From the IMG/VR virus record IMGVR_UViG_3300025770_000012, positions 1 through 64,000 of that record: DNA of 64,000 bases. The stretch is one strand, 5' to 3'. Of this stretch, positions 7,726 to 15,264 are shown one piece after another; positions within the stretch are counted from its first letter, which is position 1; each line of letters starts with the position of its first letter. The position numbers were made by a program, and so were the translations under genes. This DNA comes from a virus. Under the pieces are notes generated by a model. The model made no database searches. It was not told the origin of the DNA and saw only the letters and a program-made list of their open reading frames with translations.

Positions 7726-7983
7726 ATGATTAGACAAACACAGGTAGAGTCCTATGAAAAACTCCAACCAGACCTTTCTAGAAGGCAAACAGAGGTATAT
7801 GACTGCTTAAAGAGCTCTCGTAACGGCCTTACTAACCGAGGAGTGGCTAAGCTTTTAGGTTGGGACATAAATAGAGTTACAGGTCGCATGAATGAGCTTG
7901 TTGCTAAAGATGCAGTTACAGGAGACACTACAGTTTTCGATAGCCAGACTCAACGTACAGTTACTCTATGGAAAGTAACGTAA
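7726..7983 (+). CDS. Winged-helix DNA-binding protein
   Basis: 85 residues. LSRRQTEVYDCLKSS, then LTNRGVAKLLGWDINRVTGR, gives the helix-turn-helix, and the NELVAKDAVTG plus VTLWKV stretches give the wing, as in MarR or phage replication-region winged helices. It probably binds DNA as a small regulator or replication accessory factor. It lies 23 bases after the polymerase and its end overlaps the SF2 helicase start by 16 bases, so it belongs to the replication operon. Confidence 0.75.
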   Translation: MIRQTQVESYEKLQPDLSRRQTEVYDCLKSSRNGLTNRGVAKLLGWDINRVTGRMNELVAKDAVTGDTTVFDSQTQRTVTLWKVT

Positions 7984-9134
7984 CCACACATAGAACTAAA
8001 GATGAAGAACAACGGAAAGCCCTCAATAACTGGGCTCTCCAAGGCTTCATCGGCAGTATTATCGCGGGTACAGGATTCGGTAAATCAAGATGTGGTGTTG
8101 TAGCTGTTAGCTACGTGCTCAACAAGCTGAAAGGCTCTAGGGCACTAATTTTAGTACCTACGACACAACTTCAAGATCAATTTGCTGAGGAATTTCACAA
8201 ATGGGGGCATAGCGATTGCTTAGACCGTGTTGATATTCTTTGTTATCAAAGTGCATATAAACTTCAAAAACAACATTACGATATAGTAATATGCGATGAA
8301 GTGCACTTAGGATTAAGCAAAGAGTACCGCAAGTTCTTCATAAATAACAAGTATGAAAAACTCTTATGTATGACTGCTACTCCACCAGAGGAGGAGGAAT
8401 ACAAGCATCTGCTCTATCGTATTGCACCAATCGCTTACCATATTACATTAGACGAATGTGTTGAGCTAGGATTGGTGTCTCCGTATGAGATACACTGTAT
8501 ACCGATACAATTAACAGTTAAAGAACGAAGACGTTACCAAGAGATCAACAAAAAGTTTGTTGAGCACAAGGTAGCTTTAGATCCGGACGCTTTTAATTTT
8601 GCAAAGATTGCCTTATCAAGCTCCAATGTCTCTTCAGCAATGAAGGCACATGCCATTGGATTTTATGACACTATTCGTCAAAGAAAAGAAGTCATAGATT
8701 CAGCAGAAGGTAAGGTAAAGAAGTTTCAAGAAATAGTATTAAGCAGCAAAGACAAGAGAATCATATCTTTTGGTGGAATAAACAAGTTTACAGACAGACT
8801 AGCAGAGAGTGTTACGCCCTTAGCAGAGATCTATCATAGTAAACGCACCACTCAACAAAAGAAAGAAGCTCTACGCCGCTTTAAAGAAGGGGAGATCAAT
8901 GTACTGTGTTCAACTAAAGCGTTGAATCAGGGGTTTGATATTCCTAACGCTAATCTTGGGATTATCTGTGGGCTAACCTCCAAATCACTTTCTATGATAC
9001 AACGTGTAGGAAGACTAATACGATTTGAAGAGGGGAAAGTAGGCAAAATCTATGTTTTATACGTAGAAGACAGCCAAGAAGAGAAATGGTTAAAGAATTC
9101 AGTATACAATCTGAAGAATATAACCTGGCATTAA
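7968..9134 (+). CDS. SF2 DNA helicase (DEVH box)
   Basis: 388 residues. Motif I is GTGFGKS (34-40), motif II is DEVH (110-113), motif III is TATP (136-139), and motif VI is in QRVGRLIR near residue 350, with GINKFTDRL and LNQGFDIPNA between as the second RecA-like domain. This is the compact UvsW/RecG-like or Rad25-like helicase design common in phages, used in branch migration, replication restart or recombination. It is coupled to the preceding winged-helix gene by overlap. Confidence 0.9.
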   Translation: MESNVTTHRTKDEEQRKALNNWALQGFIGSIIAGTGFGKSRCGVVAVSYVLNKLKGSRALILVPTTQLQDQFAEEFHKWGHSDCLDRVDILCYQSAYKLQKQHYDIVICDEVHLGLSKEYRKFFINNKYEKLLCMTATPPEEEEYKHLLYRIAPIAYHITLDECVELGLVSPYEIHCIPIQLTVKERRRYQEINKKFVEHKVALDPDAFNFAKIALSSSNVSSAMKAHAIGFYDTIRQRKEVIDSAEGKVKKFQEIVLSSKDKRIISFGGINKFTDRLAESVTPLAEIYHSKRTTQQKKEALRRFKEGEINVLCSTKALNQGFDIPNANLGIICGLTSKSLSMIQRVGRLIRFEEGKVGKIYVLYVEDSQEEKWLKNSVYNLKNITWH

Positions 9135-9170
9135 ACTTATGAAAAACTTTTTTATTATGTATATTTTTAT

Positions 9171-9178
9171 TATATTTG
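9171..9178 (+). promoter_or_regulatory. Candidate Bacteroidetes-type promoter -7 box
   Basis: TATATTTG matches the Bacteroidetes housekeeping TAnnTTTG element. It lies in the 84-base A/T-rich gap before 9219. A clear TTTG -33 box is not present, only T-rich sequence, so the call is weak. If right, the helicase-loader/helicase operon could be read by host polymerase. Confidence 0.35.
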
Positions 9179-9218
9179 ACACGATGTTCTGTTCGTTCAT
9201 AAAGAAACCTTTTATATT

Positions 9219-9770
9219 ATGACTATAGAAATAGATTTTGAAATCTTAAAAGACACTCAAATGAGTGCAGATGACTATCTCTATCTTTATATAGTATATA
9301 GAAAAGGGTTTAATTATTTAAGCAGCCTCAATTTAAAACCCAATTTAGAGCAACTGCAACGCAGTGGTTTCATTAAACTCGGCGAATCGCCTGATCAGCA
9401 TGAGATACAGCAAGCTTTTATAGACTTGTTTACCTCGGATTTTGATCAGATGTTCGCTGAGTTAGTGGGGCTCTATCCGGTTAAAGTTGAAACATCCACA
9501 GGTATTCGAGTGTTACACGCTATCGATCCAGAGGCTAAATCTAATAGAAGAACTAAAACGTTATACAGTAAGGTAGTTAATCAGAAGAAAGCCACACATA
9601 ATCATATTATGACGTGCCTTAAGAAGCAGCTACTTGTCCAAAAAGACAATTTAGGGTATTTACAGAATTTAACCACATGGGTTTCCCAACATACTTGGGA
9701 ACAATACGAAAATTTAAGCGAAGATGACACAAGAGCCACCACCAGACCAAGAATCACAAGATCTTTATAA
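9219..9770 (+). CDS. Unknown replication-region protein, candidate helicase loader
   Basis: 183 residues with no catalytic motif. The N-terminal part is helical (MSADDYLYLYIVYRKGFNYL), the middle is a globular block with FDQMFAELVGLYPVKV and HAIDPEAKSNRR, and the C-terminal half is helical and basic. I do not know a characterised family. Its gene overlaps the DnaB-type helicase gene by 47 bases, and helicase loaders are usually encoded beside their helicase, so a loader or primosome role is a reasonable guess from position only. Confidence 0.65.
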   Translation: MTIEIDFEILKDTQMSADDYLYLYIVYRKGFNYLSSLNLKPNLEQLQRSGFIKLGESPDQHEIQQAFIDLFTSDFDQMFAELVGLYPVKVETSTGIRVLHAIDPEAKSNRRTKTLYSKVVNQKKATHNHIMTCLKKQLLVQKDNLGYLQNLTTWVSQHTWEQYENLSEDDTRATTRPRITRSL

Positions 9771-10674
9771 AAAAAGAGGTTTTCATAGCATAGAACAATC
9801 AGTCGATACCTCCTTAACAGAGGTAAGGACAGGTATGCTAGGGAAACGCCGTCTCTTACCAACAAAATGGGACAAACTGAATAGAAATTTATTAGGGGGA
9901 CTACAGCCTGGAAAAATGTATGTAATAGCAGGAAGACCCGGAGTGGGTAAGTCTGCATTCTCTAATCAATTGATATTTGATGTTTTAGATAGAAACGTAG
10001 ACAAAAAGCTTATAGTATTATACTGGAGCTTTGAGATGCCTGGGCATCAGCAAATTCTACGAGCTGGATCTAAAGATGTAAAGAAAGAGGTTATTGATCT
10101 TCTATCGGTAGAAAAGAAACTATCTAAAGAAGACTACGATCGTTATGAAGAGAAGGTAGCTGCCTACAGGCATTATCCTATCTATTTTAATAATATTCCT
10201 AGGACCATCAAATACATCAAAGAAACTAACGTTGAGGTATTTAAAGAAACTCCTGGAGCATTAATTATTAATCTATTTGACCACTCAAGGCTTATTATAG
10301 GCCAAGCGGACTCAGAACTACAAAGATTAAATGAACTCTCTAAAGGTTGCATGTGGATGCAAGCTAAAATGGGAGTTATTACTGTATTACTATCACAGTT
10401 AAATAGAAACATAGAACGTGAGCATAGAGCTAAACAGCAATATCAGCCCATGCTTACTGATTTATTTGGAGGAGATAGTATAGGACAAGACGCACACGTA
10501 GTTATGATGCTACAGAGGCCCTTTGATTTGTATGGAATAACAGAGTTATACTGTAATGAAGATCCAGTAGGATTACTTGCAGTACATATTGAAAAAAACC
10601 GTGACGGCCTGCTTGGGATGATACCATTCGAAGCAGACATGAGCACATTTACAATTACCGAAAGAACTAAATAA
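9724..10674 (+). CDS. DnaB-type replicative helicase (RecA-like domain only)
   Basis: 316 residues. Walker A is GRPGVGKS (70-77), the catalytic Glu lies in YWSFEM, Walker B is the IINLFDH strand, and LLSQLNR plus DLFGGDSIGQDA match the later DnaB motifs. It would unwind DNA at the fork as a hexamer. The DnaB N-terminal domain is missing: only about 40 residues precede the ATPase core, as in other short phage helicases. I keep the 9724 start although it overlaps the previous gene, because the residues before the core look family-like. A later ATG at 9835 is possible. Confidence 0.88.
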   Translation: MTQEPPPDQESQDLYKKRGFHSIEQSVDTSLTEVRTGMLGKRRLLPTKWDKLNRNLLGGLQPGKMYVIAGRPGVGKSAFSNQLIFDVLDRNVDKKLIVLYWSFEMPGHQQILRAGSKDVKKEVIDLLSVEKKLSKEDYDRYEEKVAAYRHYPIYFNNIPRTIKYIKETNVEVFKETPGALIINLFDHSRLIIGQADSELQRLNELSKGCMWMQAKMGVITVLLSQLNRNIEREHRAKQQYQPMLTDLFGGDSIGQDAHVVMMLQRPFDLYGITELYCNEDPVGLLAVHIEKNRDGLLGMIPFEADMSTFTITERTK

Positions 10675-10886
10675 TGATTTTATTAAACATCAGCCTCTGT
10701 GCCCTGGGCTTTCTATTAGGGTTCGTATTAGGGTTCATTTTTAGTACCTATAAATCTGCTCAATTTGCAGCTTTTCAGCAAGATACTATTGAAGAACTAT
10801 CTATTGATAAAAAGGATCTTCAGAGCTTAATAGCTAAAAAAAGAATTAAAAAACCAACTAGGAAAGCAAAAAAAAAGGAAAAATGA
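10674..10886 (+). CDS. Small single-pass membrane protein
   Basis: 70 residues. Starts in a TAATG overlap with the helicase stop. One hydrophobic helix (residues 3-25, with GFLLGFVLGF) is followed by a helical linker and a very basic tail rich in Lys (KPTRKAKKKEK). It may tether something to the membrane or bind nucleic acid at the membrane. Family not recognised. The tight overlap with the helicase gene supports translation. Confidence 0.6.
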   Translation: MILLNISLCALGFLLGFVLGFIFSTYKSAQFAAFQQDTIEELSIDKKDLQSLIAKKRIKKPTRKAKKKEK

Positions 10887-10922
10887 ACCAATTAAATAAA
10901 GTAATAGGCTCATGATACTATC

Positions 10923-10977
10923 AAGTGAACATAACCAATAGTGAATGAACTCACTTAATAGCATAACTAAAAGTGAA
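10923..10977. repeat. Cluster of AGTGA repeats, possible operator or iterons
   Basis: AAGTGAA occurs at 10923-10929 and 10971-10977, AGTGAA at 10940-10945, and the inverse TCACTT at 10951-10956. CATAAC is also repeated twice in the same 55 bases. The cluster fills the gap before the zinc-ribbon gene and lies about 560 bases before the DnaA-domain gene. It could be a protein-binding site; the short repeats could also be chance in A/T-rich DNA. Confidence 0.3.
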
Positions 10978-10983
10978 AACAAA

Positions 10984-11097
10984 ATGGAAGACGAACTAAC
11001 AAGTGACTGCTGCGGAGCTTTCACCACCCACCCCGAAATGGGTATATGCCCTGACTGTTTAGAGCATTGTGAATTTACATCTACAGAAGATGAATAA
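10984..11097 (+). CDS. 37-residue zinc-ribbon-like protein
   Basis: Frame from ATG 10984 to TAA 11095-11097. The peptide has CCGAF at residues 9-13 and GICPDCLEHCEF at 20-31, so C9/C10, C22, C25 and C29 are spaced like a small zinc ribbon, flanked by acidic ends. Very short proteins of this CCG...CPDCLEHCE pattern are, from general knowledge, frequent in phages and bacteria of this group. Function is unknown. Confidence 0.65.
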   Translation: MEDELTSDCCGAFTTHPEMGICPDCLEHCEFTSTEDE

Positions 11098-11177
11098 CGA
11101 CTGTCAGCATCGTGCTGATAGGTAAAACATAATTAAATATAACGTAACGGTCTGTGTTTAAAACTATGTGATACCAA

Positions 11178-11256
11178 GAAAGGAGTCCGCAAGTAAAATC
11201 AAATAAATGGTGAAGACCTTGCTTAGTTGATTAGCTGACTTAGCGGGCTCCTTTTT
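11178..11256 (+). terminator. Long-loop terminator
   Basis: AAAGGAGTCCGC (11178-11189) pairs with GCGGGCTCCTTT (11243-11254) over 12 positions with one G-T, around a 53-base loop, followed by T residues. It is another long-loop hairpin like the one at 2200. A TCAGCA/TGCTGA mini-hairpin near 11105 lies just upstream. Confidence 0.6.
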
Positions 11257-11281
11257 AGTATTAATTTAAAACTATATAAAA

Positions 11282-11443
11282 ATGAAAAGACTTATAGGAG
11301 TTAAAGAACTTAGAGCTCTACTAGAGTCTGAAAACACTATCTATGAAACCATGGATACTCTTAATAACATGGCTAGAAAATATGCTAGAGACACCACAAT
11401 AGAAGTGATGACTAGAGAATTTAAAGATGGCCGCAAAAAATAA
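11282..11443 (+). CDS. 53-residue basic helical protein
   Basis: Frame from ATG 11282 to TAA 11441-11443, with an A/T-rich leader (TTTAAAACTATATAAAA). The peptide is one or two amphipathic helices rich in Arg, Lys and Glu and ends in a basic DGRKK. It may be a small nucleic-acid-associated protein; no family recognised. It follows a terminator and starts a new unit with the 24-residue membrane peptide. Confidence 0.5.
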   Translation: MKRLIGVKELRALLESENTIYETMDTLNNMARKYARDTTIEVMTREFKDGRKK

Positions 11444-11449
11444 AATAAC

Positions 11450-11524
11450 ATGACATTAATAATCATAGGAATGGCTGCGTGCATTTTCGCACTTTACTTT
11501 ACTTATAGAAACAGAGAAGACTAA
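11450..11524 (+). CDS. 24-residue single-transmembrane peptide
   Basis: Frame from ATG 11450 to TAA 11522-11524, six bases after the previous stop. The peptide is almost all membrane helix (TLIIIGMAACIFALYF) with a charged C-terminal end, YRNRED. Size makes the call uncertain, but the codon-tight placement between two genes and the clean membrane-helix pattern suggest it is made. Confidence 0.4.
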   Translation: MTLIIIGMAACIFALYFTYRNRED

Positions 11525-11541
11525 CTTAAACTGATAATACA

Positions 11542-11979
11542 ATGATAGAAACAAAACCTTTAAGTGCACGTTTACAAAAAATAGTAGACGATGTATTTCC
11601 CATGCTTGAACAAATAACTGGAGTAGATCAGGAATTAGCATGCAAAAATGACAGACGGCGTTTTGTGGTAGATTCCCGTAAAATTTTAGTAAACATATTA
11701 CGTAAACAAGCAAATTTAACGTGTATGCAAATAGCTAGAATTATAAGTAAAGACCACACTACAATAGTCCATTACGAGAAGATGCATAAAATACATATGA
11801 TAGAACCTGAATACAGACGTATGTATTCTGCTGTAGCTGGTATGTACGCAATAAATGATACTATAAGAACTCATGAAAGTCTTAAAAACCAGTTTGATAC
11901 TCTACAGTATCAGACTAAAAATCTTTTAAATTCTCTTGAGAAACAATGTGATTTAATGGCCCAAATAGCTGAACTATGA
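11542..11979 (+). CDS. Stand-alone DnaA domain IV (DnaA-box-binding type) protein
   Basis: 145 residues. Residues about 42-90 match the DnaA C-terminal DNA-binding domain: SRKILVNILRKQANLT, QIARIISK, then DHTTIVHYEK at 71-80, which is the DnaA signature (DHTT). The AAA+ ATPase part of DnaA is absent. The C-terminal 55 residues form a coiled coil, perhaps for dimerisation. It could mark the phage origin or recruit the replicative helicase, or act on host DnaA boxes; which of these cannot be told from sequence. It sits between the helicase and Sak4 groups. Confidence 0.8.
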   Translation: MIETKPLSARLQKIVDDVFPMLEQITGVDQELACKNDRRRFVVDSRKILVNILRKQANLTCMQIARIISKDHTTIVHYEKMHKIHMIEPEYRRMYSAVAGMYAINDTIRTHESLKNQFDTLQYQTKNLLNSLEKQCDLMAQIAEL

Positions 11980-12227
11980 CAAAAGCACGTATAATAGAAT
12001 TTGACTCCGAGCATGGAAGCTTGTACATAGAAGTTAAATATGAATATGACCCAGGATTTAGAGGGTCACAAGATGAACCTCCTGAAGTAGACCAAATTTC
12101 TATACTCGATGTAAAGATTATGTCTAAAGGAGAAGAATATGTTAACTTTATTACAACCTTAAAAGATGACATTCAAGAATACGAACGTGAAGGTGGGGGT
12201 AGATATAACCCTGCAGATGATCGTTAA
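11976..12227 (+). CDS. Small acidic protein of unknown function
   Basis: 83 residues, starting in an ATGA overlap with the DnaA-domain gene, so the two are coupled. Beta-strand-like N-terminal half (ARIIEFDSEHGSLYIEVKYEY) and an acidic, Gly-rich end (YEREGGGRYNPADD). No motif recognised. The coupling suggests it works with the DnaA-domain protein. Confidence 0.6.
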   Translation: MTKARIIEFDSEHGSLYIEVKYEYDPGFRGSQDEPPEVDQISILDVKIMSKGEEYVNFITTLKDDIQEYEREGGGRYNPADDR

Positions 12228-12294
12228 CCGAAGTGCACAGATACACTGTGTGCTATAATTATTAACCTGGTGGTTCAGGGATTATAATTTGGCG

Positions 12295-12323
12295 AGGGGG
12301 AGTACAATGGTAGTCCCCCTTTT
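12295..12323 (+). terminator. Intrinsic terminator
   Basis: AGGGGGA and TCCCCCT form a 7-bp G/C-rich stem around a 12-base loop, followed by TTT. Upstream in the same gap, A/T-rich arms around 12253 and 12281 could pair, but this was not checked by folding. Confidence 0.7.
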
Positions 12324-12354
12324 GCACTAATAAAAATTTAAATAAAAAACATAA

Positions 12355-13065
12355 ATGGATACCTATATTGAATTACCAAACCAAAAGATAAAGGCCAGCC
12401 GGAAATCACCTAAACATATGATTGTGTATGGTGCACCTAAGGTTGGTAAAACTACTGCACTAGCTCAGCTAGACGACTGTCTAATAATTGATTTAGAAGA
12501 CGGATCAGATATGCTAGATGCTTTAAAAATAAAAGCACATAGTTTACAAGATCTAGCTAAGATCGGAAAAGCAATCATGCTCGACGGCAGACCATATAAA
12601 TATGTAGCCATCGATACAGTCTCTAAATTAGAAGAGTGGTGTGAAGATGAGGCTAAGAAGATTTATATGAAAACTCCTATGGGTAAAAACTTTGAAGAGA
12701 AAAATCCTGGAATGTCAATACTTTCATTACCTAATGGTGGAGGGTACTTATACTTGCGTATGGCATATAAGAAATGGATCGATAGATTAGGAATGCTAGC
12801 AGATCATGTCATTCTTGTAGGGCACTTAAAAGATAAGATGCTTGAAAAGAAAGGCAAAGAAGTAGCAGTTAAAGACTTAGATCTTACAGGAAAGATTAAA
12901 CAAATTACGTGTGCCAATTCGGACGCAGTTGGGTATATCTATAGAGAGAATGATGAAACAATGATTTCTTTTGATTCTTTAGGTGATATTACAGCCGGAT
13001 CTAGATGTGACCACTTAAAAGGTAAGACCATGCCTCTAGATTGGTCAAAAATATTCATAGACTAA
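12355..13065 (+). CDS. Sak4-like RecA-fold ATPase (phage recombinase family)
   Basis: 236 residues. Walker A is GAPKVGKT (26-33), followed by the acidic IIDLEDGSD strand typical of AAA_24/Sak4 proteins, the Walker-B-like KYVAIDTVSK, and HVILVGHLKDK as the next core strand. Sak4 proteins are single-strand annealing or RecA-like ATPases in phages and normally work with a phage SSB. Two genes later lies an SSB candidate (13484). The gene starts a unit after a terminator. A strong family match, but activity is inferred. Confidence 0.85.
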   Translation: MDTYIELPNQKIKASRKSPKHMIVYGAPKVGKTTALAQLDDCLIIDLEDGSDMLDALKIKAHSLQDLAKIGKAIMLDGRPYKYVAIDTVSKLEEWCEDEAKKIYMKTPMGKNFEEKNPGMSILSLPNGGGYLYLRMAYKKWIDRLGMLADHVILVGHLKDKMLEKKGKEVAVKDLDLTGKIKQITCANSDAVGYIYRENDETMISFDSLGDITAGSRCDHLKGKTMPLDWSKIFID

Positions 13066-13077
13066 ATAACAATAAAC

Positions 13078-13458
13078 ATGTCTAAACAAACAATTACAAT
13101 CTCCATGATATTGGAGGACCTATCTAATGGAATAGATAGAAAAGGAATACAGGATAAGTATGGCCTTAAACTATGGGAAGTGACAACTATGTTCGACCAC
13201 CCACAACTTAAGGGCAAACGTCCTAGTAAGAAAAAGGAACTGTCTTTCGATTTTATCGATGATATTTCCGTACCTTCACTTTCCGTTTCTGAAGAAGTAG
13301 TAGATCCTGCACAGATTACTTTAGATGAAGGGATTGAAGAAATAACTGCAACTCAAGACAGTACATCCGAATACGCTAATGAAGAGGAAGAGGAAGTCGA
13401 AGACACCCCTCTTTACGAAGAGCTAATAGAAGATGATCTTGATACATTTGAACTATAA
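13078..13458 (+). CDS. Small HTH-type protein with long acidic tail
   Basis: 126 residues. The first 45 residues (MILEDLSNGIDRKGI, then DKYGLKLWEVTTMF) look like a small helix-turn-helix. A basic HPQLKGKRPSKKKE link follows, and from about residue 60 on the chain is strongly acidic, ending DDLDTFEL. Acidic tails with a hydrophobic tip are used by SSBs to dock partners; this protein lies between the Sak4-like ATPase and the SSB candidate, so it may be a recombination mediator. That link is inference. Confidence 0.65.
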   Translation: MSKQTITISMILEDLSNGIDRKGIQDKYGLKLWEVTTMFDHPQLKGKRPSKKKELSFDFIDDISVPSLSVSEEVVDPAQITLDEGIEEITATQDSTSEYANEEEEEVEDTPLYEELIEDDLDTFEL

Positions 13459-13483
13459 TATTAATTAATTAAAAACTATAAAC

Positions 13484-14260
13484 ATGGCTATTAAAAGCAA
13501 CGCAAGTACAGAAGAAGTGATGGGCTCTGGCATTAAATTGTATTCAGGCATCACAAACATGGCAATCATTGCCGTAAACCCAACTATGGCAGATTTACAT
13601 GCCTTAGACATTAACGTTAAATCTGAGCAGAACTATGACGTAACCATAGCTGACGCTTCTTATCAGAAGATAGCATTCTGGTTGAGGAACAGTCAAGCTA
13701 CAGTTCGTTTAGAAATTCTTATGCAAAGTGAGAAGAGAACATCTAAGACAGGTAAATTCCAATGGATTAATAACATTGGACAGGCTACTTGGTCGGATGA
13801 TGCTCCAGCATATGAATGGTGGAAGTCTGAAGGACAGCGTCATGCATATGTGGGAGAGGAGACTTTAGTTAGTTTTGTTAAAGCATGGGCTAACGTAGCG
13901 TCAGGTGATGAGGTTTCATTTGAGACCATTGACAAGATTGTAAAAGGGGATACTAAAGAACTTAAAGATTTAGTTAATCTTCTAAATTCTAACTCAATTA
14001 GAGTACTAGTAGGAGTTAGAGATGGTAAATATCAATCAGTATATACTAAGCACTTTGGAAGAATTAAGCCACAGCGTGACGATCTATTTATTAAGTCTCT
14101 TAATGATGACTATGGAACATTCAATGCAGATTTTAATGCAGATCTAGCTTGGGGAGACCATATACCAACAATTGATCTAATTTCACCTGATGCAGTATCA
14201 GAAGATGAAGATTGGGCCATGCCTGTAACAGCGAAGGCTGCTACTGTAGCGCCCTTCTAA
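13484..14260 (+). CDS. Candidate phage single-strand DNA-binding protein
   Basis: 258 residues. The N-terminal half begins SGIKLYSGITNMAIIAVNPT and DLHALDINVKSEQNYDV; FQWINNIGQATW near residue 90 carries aromatic residues that could stack on bases. The C-terminal end is acidic (DAVSEDEDWAMPV), then TAKAATVAPF. I do not see a textbook OB-fold motif. The call rests on size, likely abundance (gene between recombinase and primase), and position next to Sak4-like ATPase, TOPRIM primase and polymerase genes. Its stop overlaps the primase start as TAATG. Confidence 0.6.
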   Translation: MAIKSNASTEEVMGSGIKLYSGITNMAIIAVNPTMADLHALDINVKSEQNYDVTIADASYQKIAFWLRNSQATVRLEILMQSEKRTSKTGKFQWINNIGQATWSDDAPAYEWWKSEGQRHAYVGEETLVSFVKAWANVASGDEVSFETIDKIVKGDTKELKDLVNLLNSNSIRVLVGVRDGKYQSVYTKHFGRIKPQRDDLFIKSLNDDYGTFNADFNADLAWGDHIPTIDLISPDAVSEDEDWAMPVTAKAATVAPF

Positions 14261-15264
14261 TGATCAAAGCTAGAAGTAGCGATGATTACTTACACACGGA
14301 TGTCATACTCAGTAAAATCACTGAGTATGACGTCTTTGTGTATTACTGCCCTAGCTTTAAGGAACTAAATAAGAAATTTTGTAGTGAATTACGCAAAGAT
14401 AGAAGCCCTACCGCATCAGTTATCTTATGGAATAAGAAGCTGTTGTATAAGGATTTCGGACATGCTGAACATTCGTTCAATTGTTTTGAGTACATACAAT
14501 GTAAGTACGGTTGCACCTTCATGGAGTCACTCCAAAGAATAGACTGCGACTTTAATCTTGGATTGAATGCATTTAAACAAGAGCACCTATTCAGCATGGG
14601 TCAACAAGGTAGTTCTGGAAAACAGCCGGATTTAAAGACTGCTAGCACGTTTATTAGAAAGAAAAAGAGATCTTGGAGTTCCGATGATAGAAACTTTTGG
14701 GCTAAGTACTTCATTAGTAAGGAAATATTACTTATATTTGAAGTAGAACCTATAAGTTATTATTGGGTGAACGAAAACAGATTCAGTTGTAAAACAGTTA
14801 CTTACGCCTATAAATTCGGGCCTCGGTATAAAATTTATGCTCCTTACGAAAGCGAGTATAAGTGGAGTAGTAACGTAAAATCTACTGATATTCAAGGACT
14901 AAAGCAACTACCTAAGACAGGTAAGTGTTTAATTCTTACCTCTTCTCTAAAAGATATAATGTGTTTAAAAGCCGCGGGATTCAATGCCATAGCTCTTCAG
15001 AGCGAGATGCAGATGCCCGATACAAGTTTAATACAAAACCTTTATACCAGATTTGAAGAGATCATTGTCTTCTATGATAACGATTACGACAATGAAAACA
15101 ATCCTGGCCAGACAATGGCCAAGAAAGTCTGTGAAGAGTTCAACTTAAGTAATGTGTATATACCGGATAAATACGAATCGAAAGATCCGTCAGATTTGGT
15201 ACAAAATGTAGGTTCGCTTAACATTTTAAAACACCTTATAAATGAACAAAGAAGATGTACTTAA
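14260..15264 (+). CDS. TOPRIM-domain DNA primase
   Basis: 334 residues from the ATG in the TAATG overlap (14260). An in-frame ATG at 14212 would add 16 residues and overlap the previous gene by 49 bases. The TOPRIM core is near the C-terminal end: LILTSSLKDIMCLKAAGF, AIALQSE, then IVFYDNDYDN with D273 and D275. The usual catalytic Glu before the first helix is replaced by Ser in TSSLKD (S228-D232), as seen in other phage primases of this layout from general knowledge. The N-terminal half would hold the zinc-binding and RNAP-like parts but is too diverged to place. It would make primers for the DNA polymerase. Confidence 0.8.
   Translation: MIKARSSDDYLHTDVILSKITEYDVFVYYCPSFKELNKKFCSELRKDRSPTASVILWNKKLLYKDFGHAEHSFNCFEYIQCKYGCTFMESLQRIDCDFNLGLNAFKQEHLFSMGQQGSSGKQPDLKTASTFIRKKKRSWSSDDRNFWAKYFISKEILLIFEVEPISYYWVNENRFSCKTVTYAYKFGPRYKIYAPYESEYKWSSNVKSTDIQGLKQLPKTGKCLILTSSLKDIMCLKAAGFNAIALQSEMQMPDTSLIQNLYTRFEEIIVFYDNDYDNENNPGQTMAKKVCEEFNLSNVYIPDKYESKDPSDLVQNVGSLNILKHLINEQRRCT

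Noticed and set aside
14212-14259. Upstream ATG extending the primase by 16 residues
   Set aside because: The extension lies inside the SSB-candidate gene and reads Cys-rich out-of-frame sequence; the TAATG at 14258-14262 is the more natural start.
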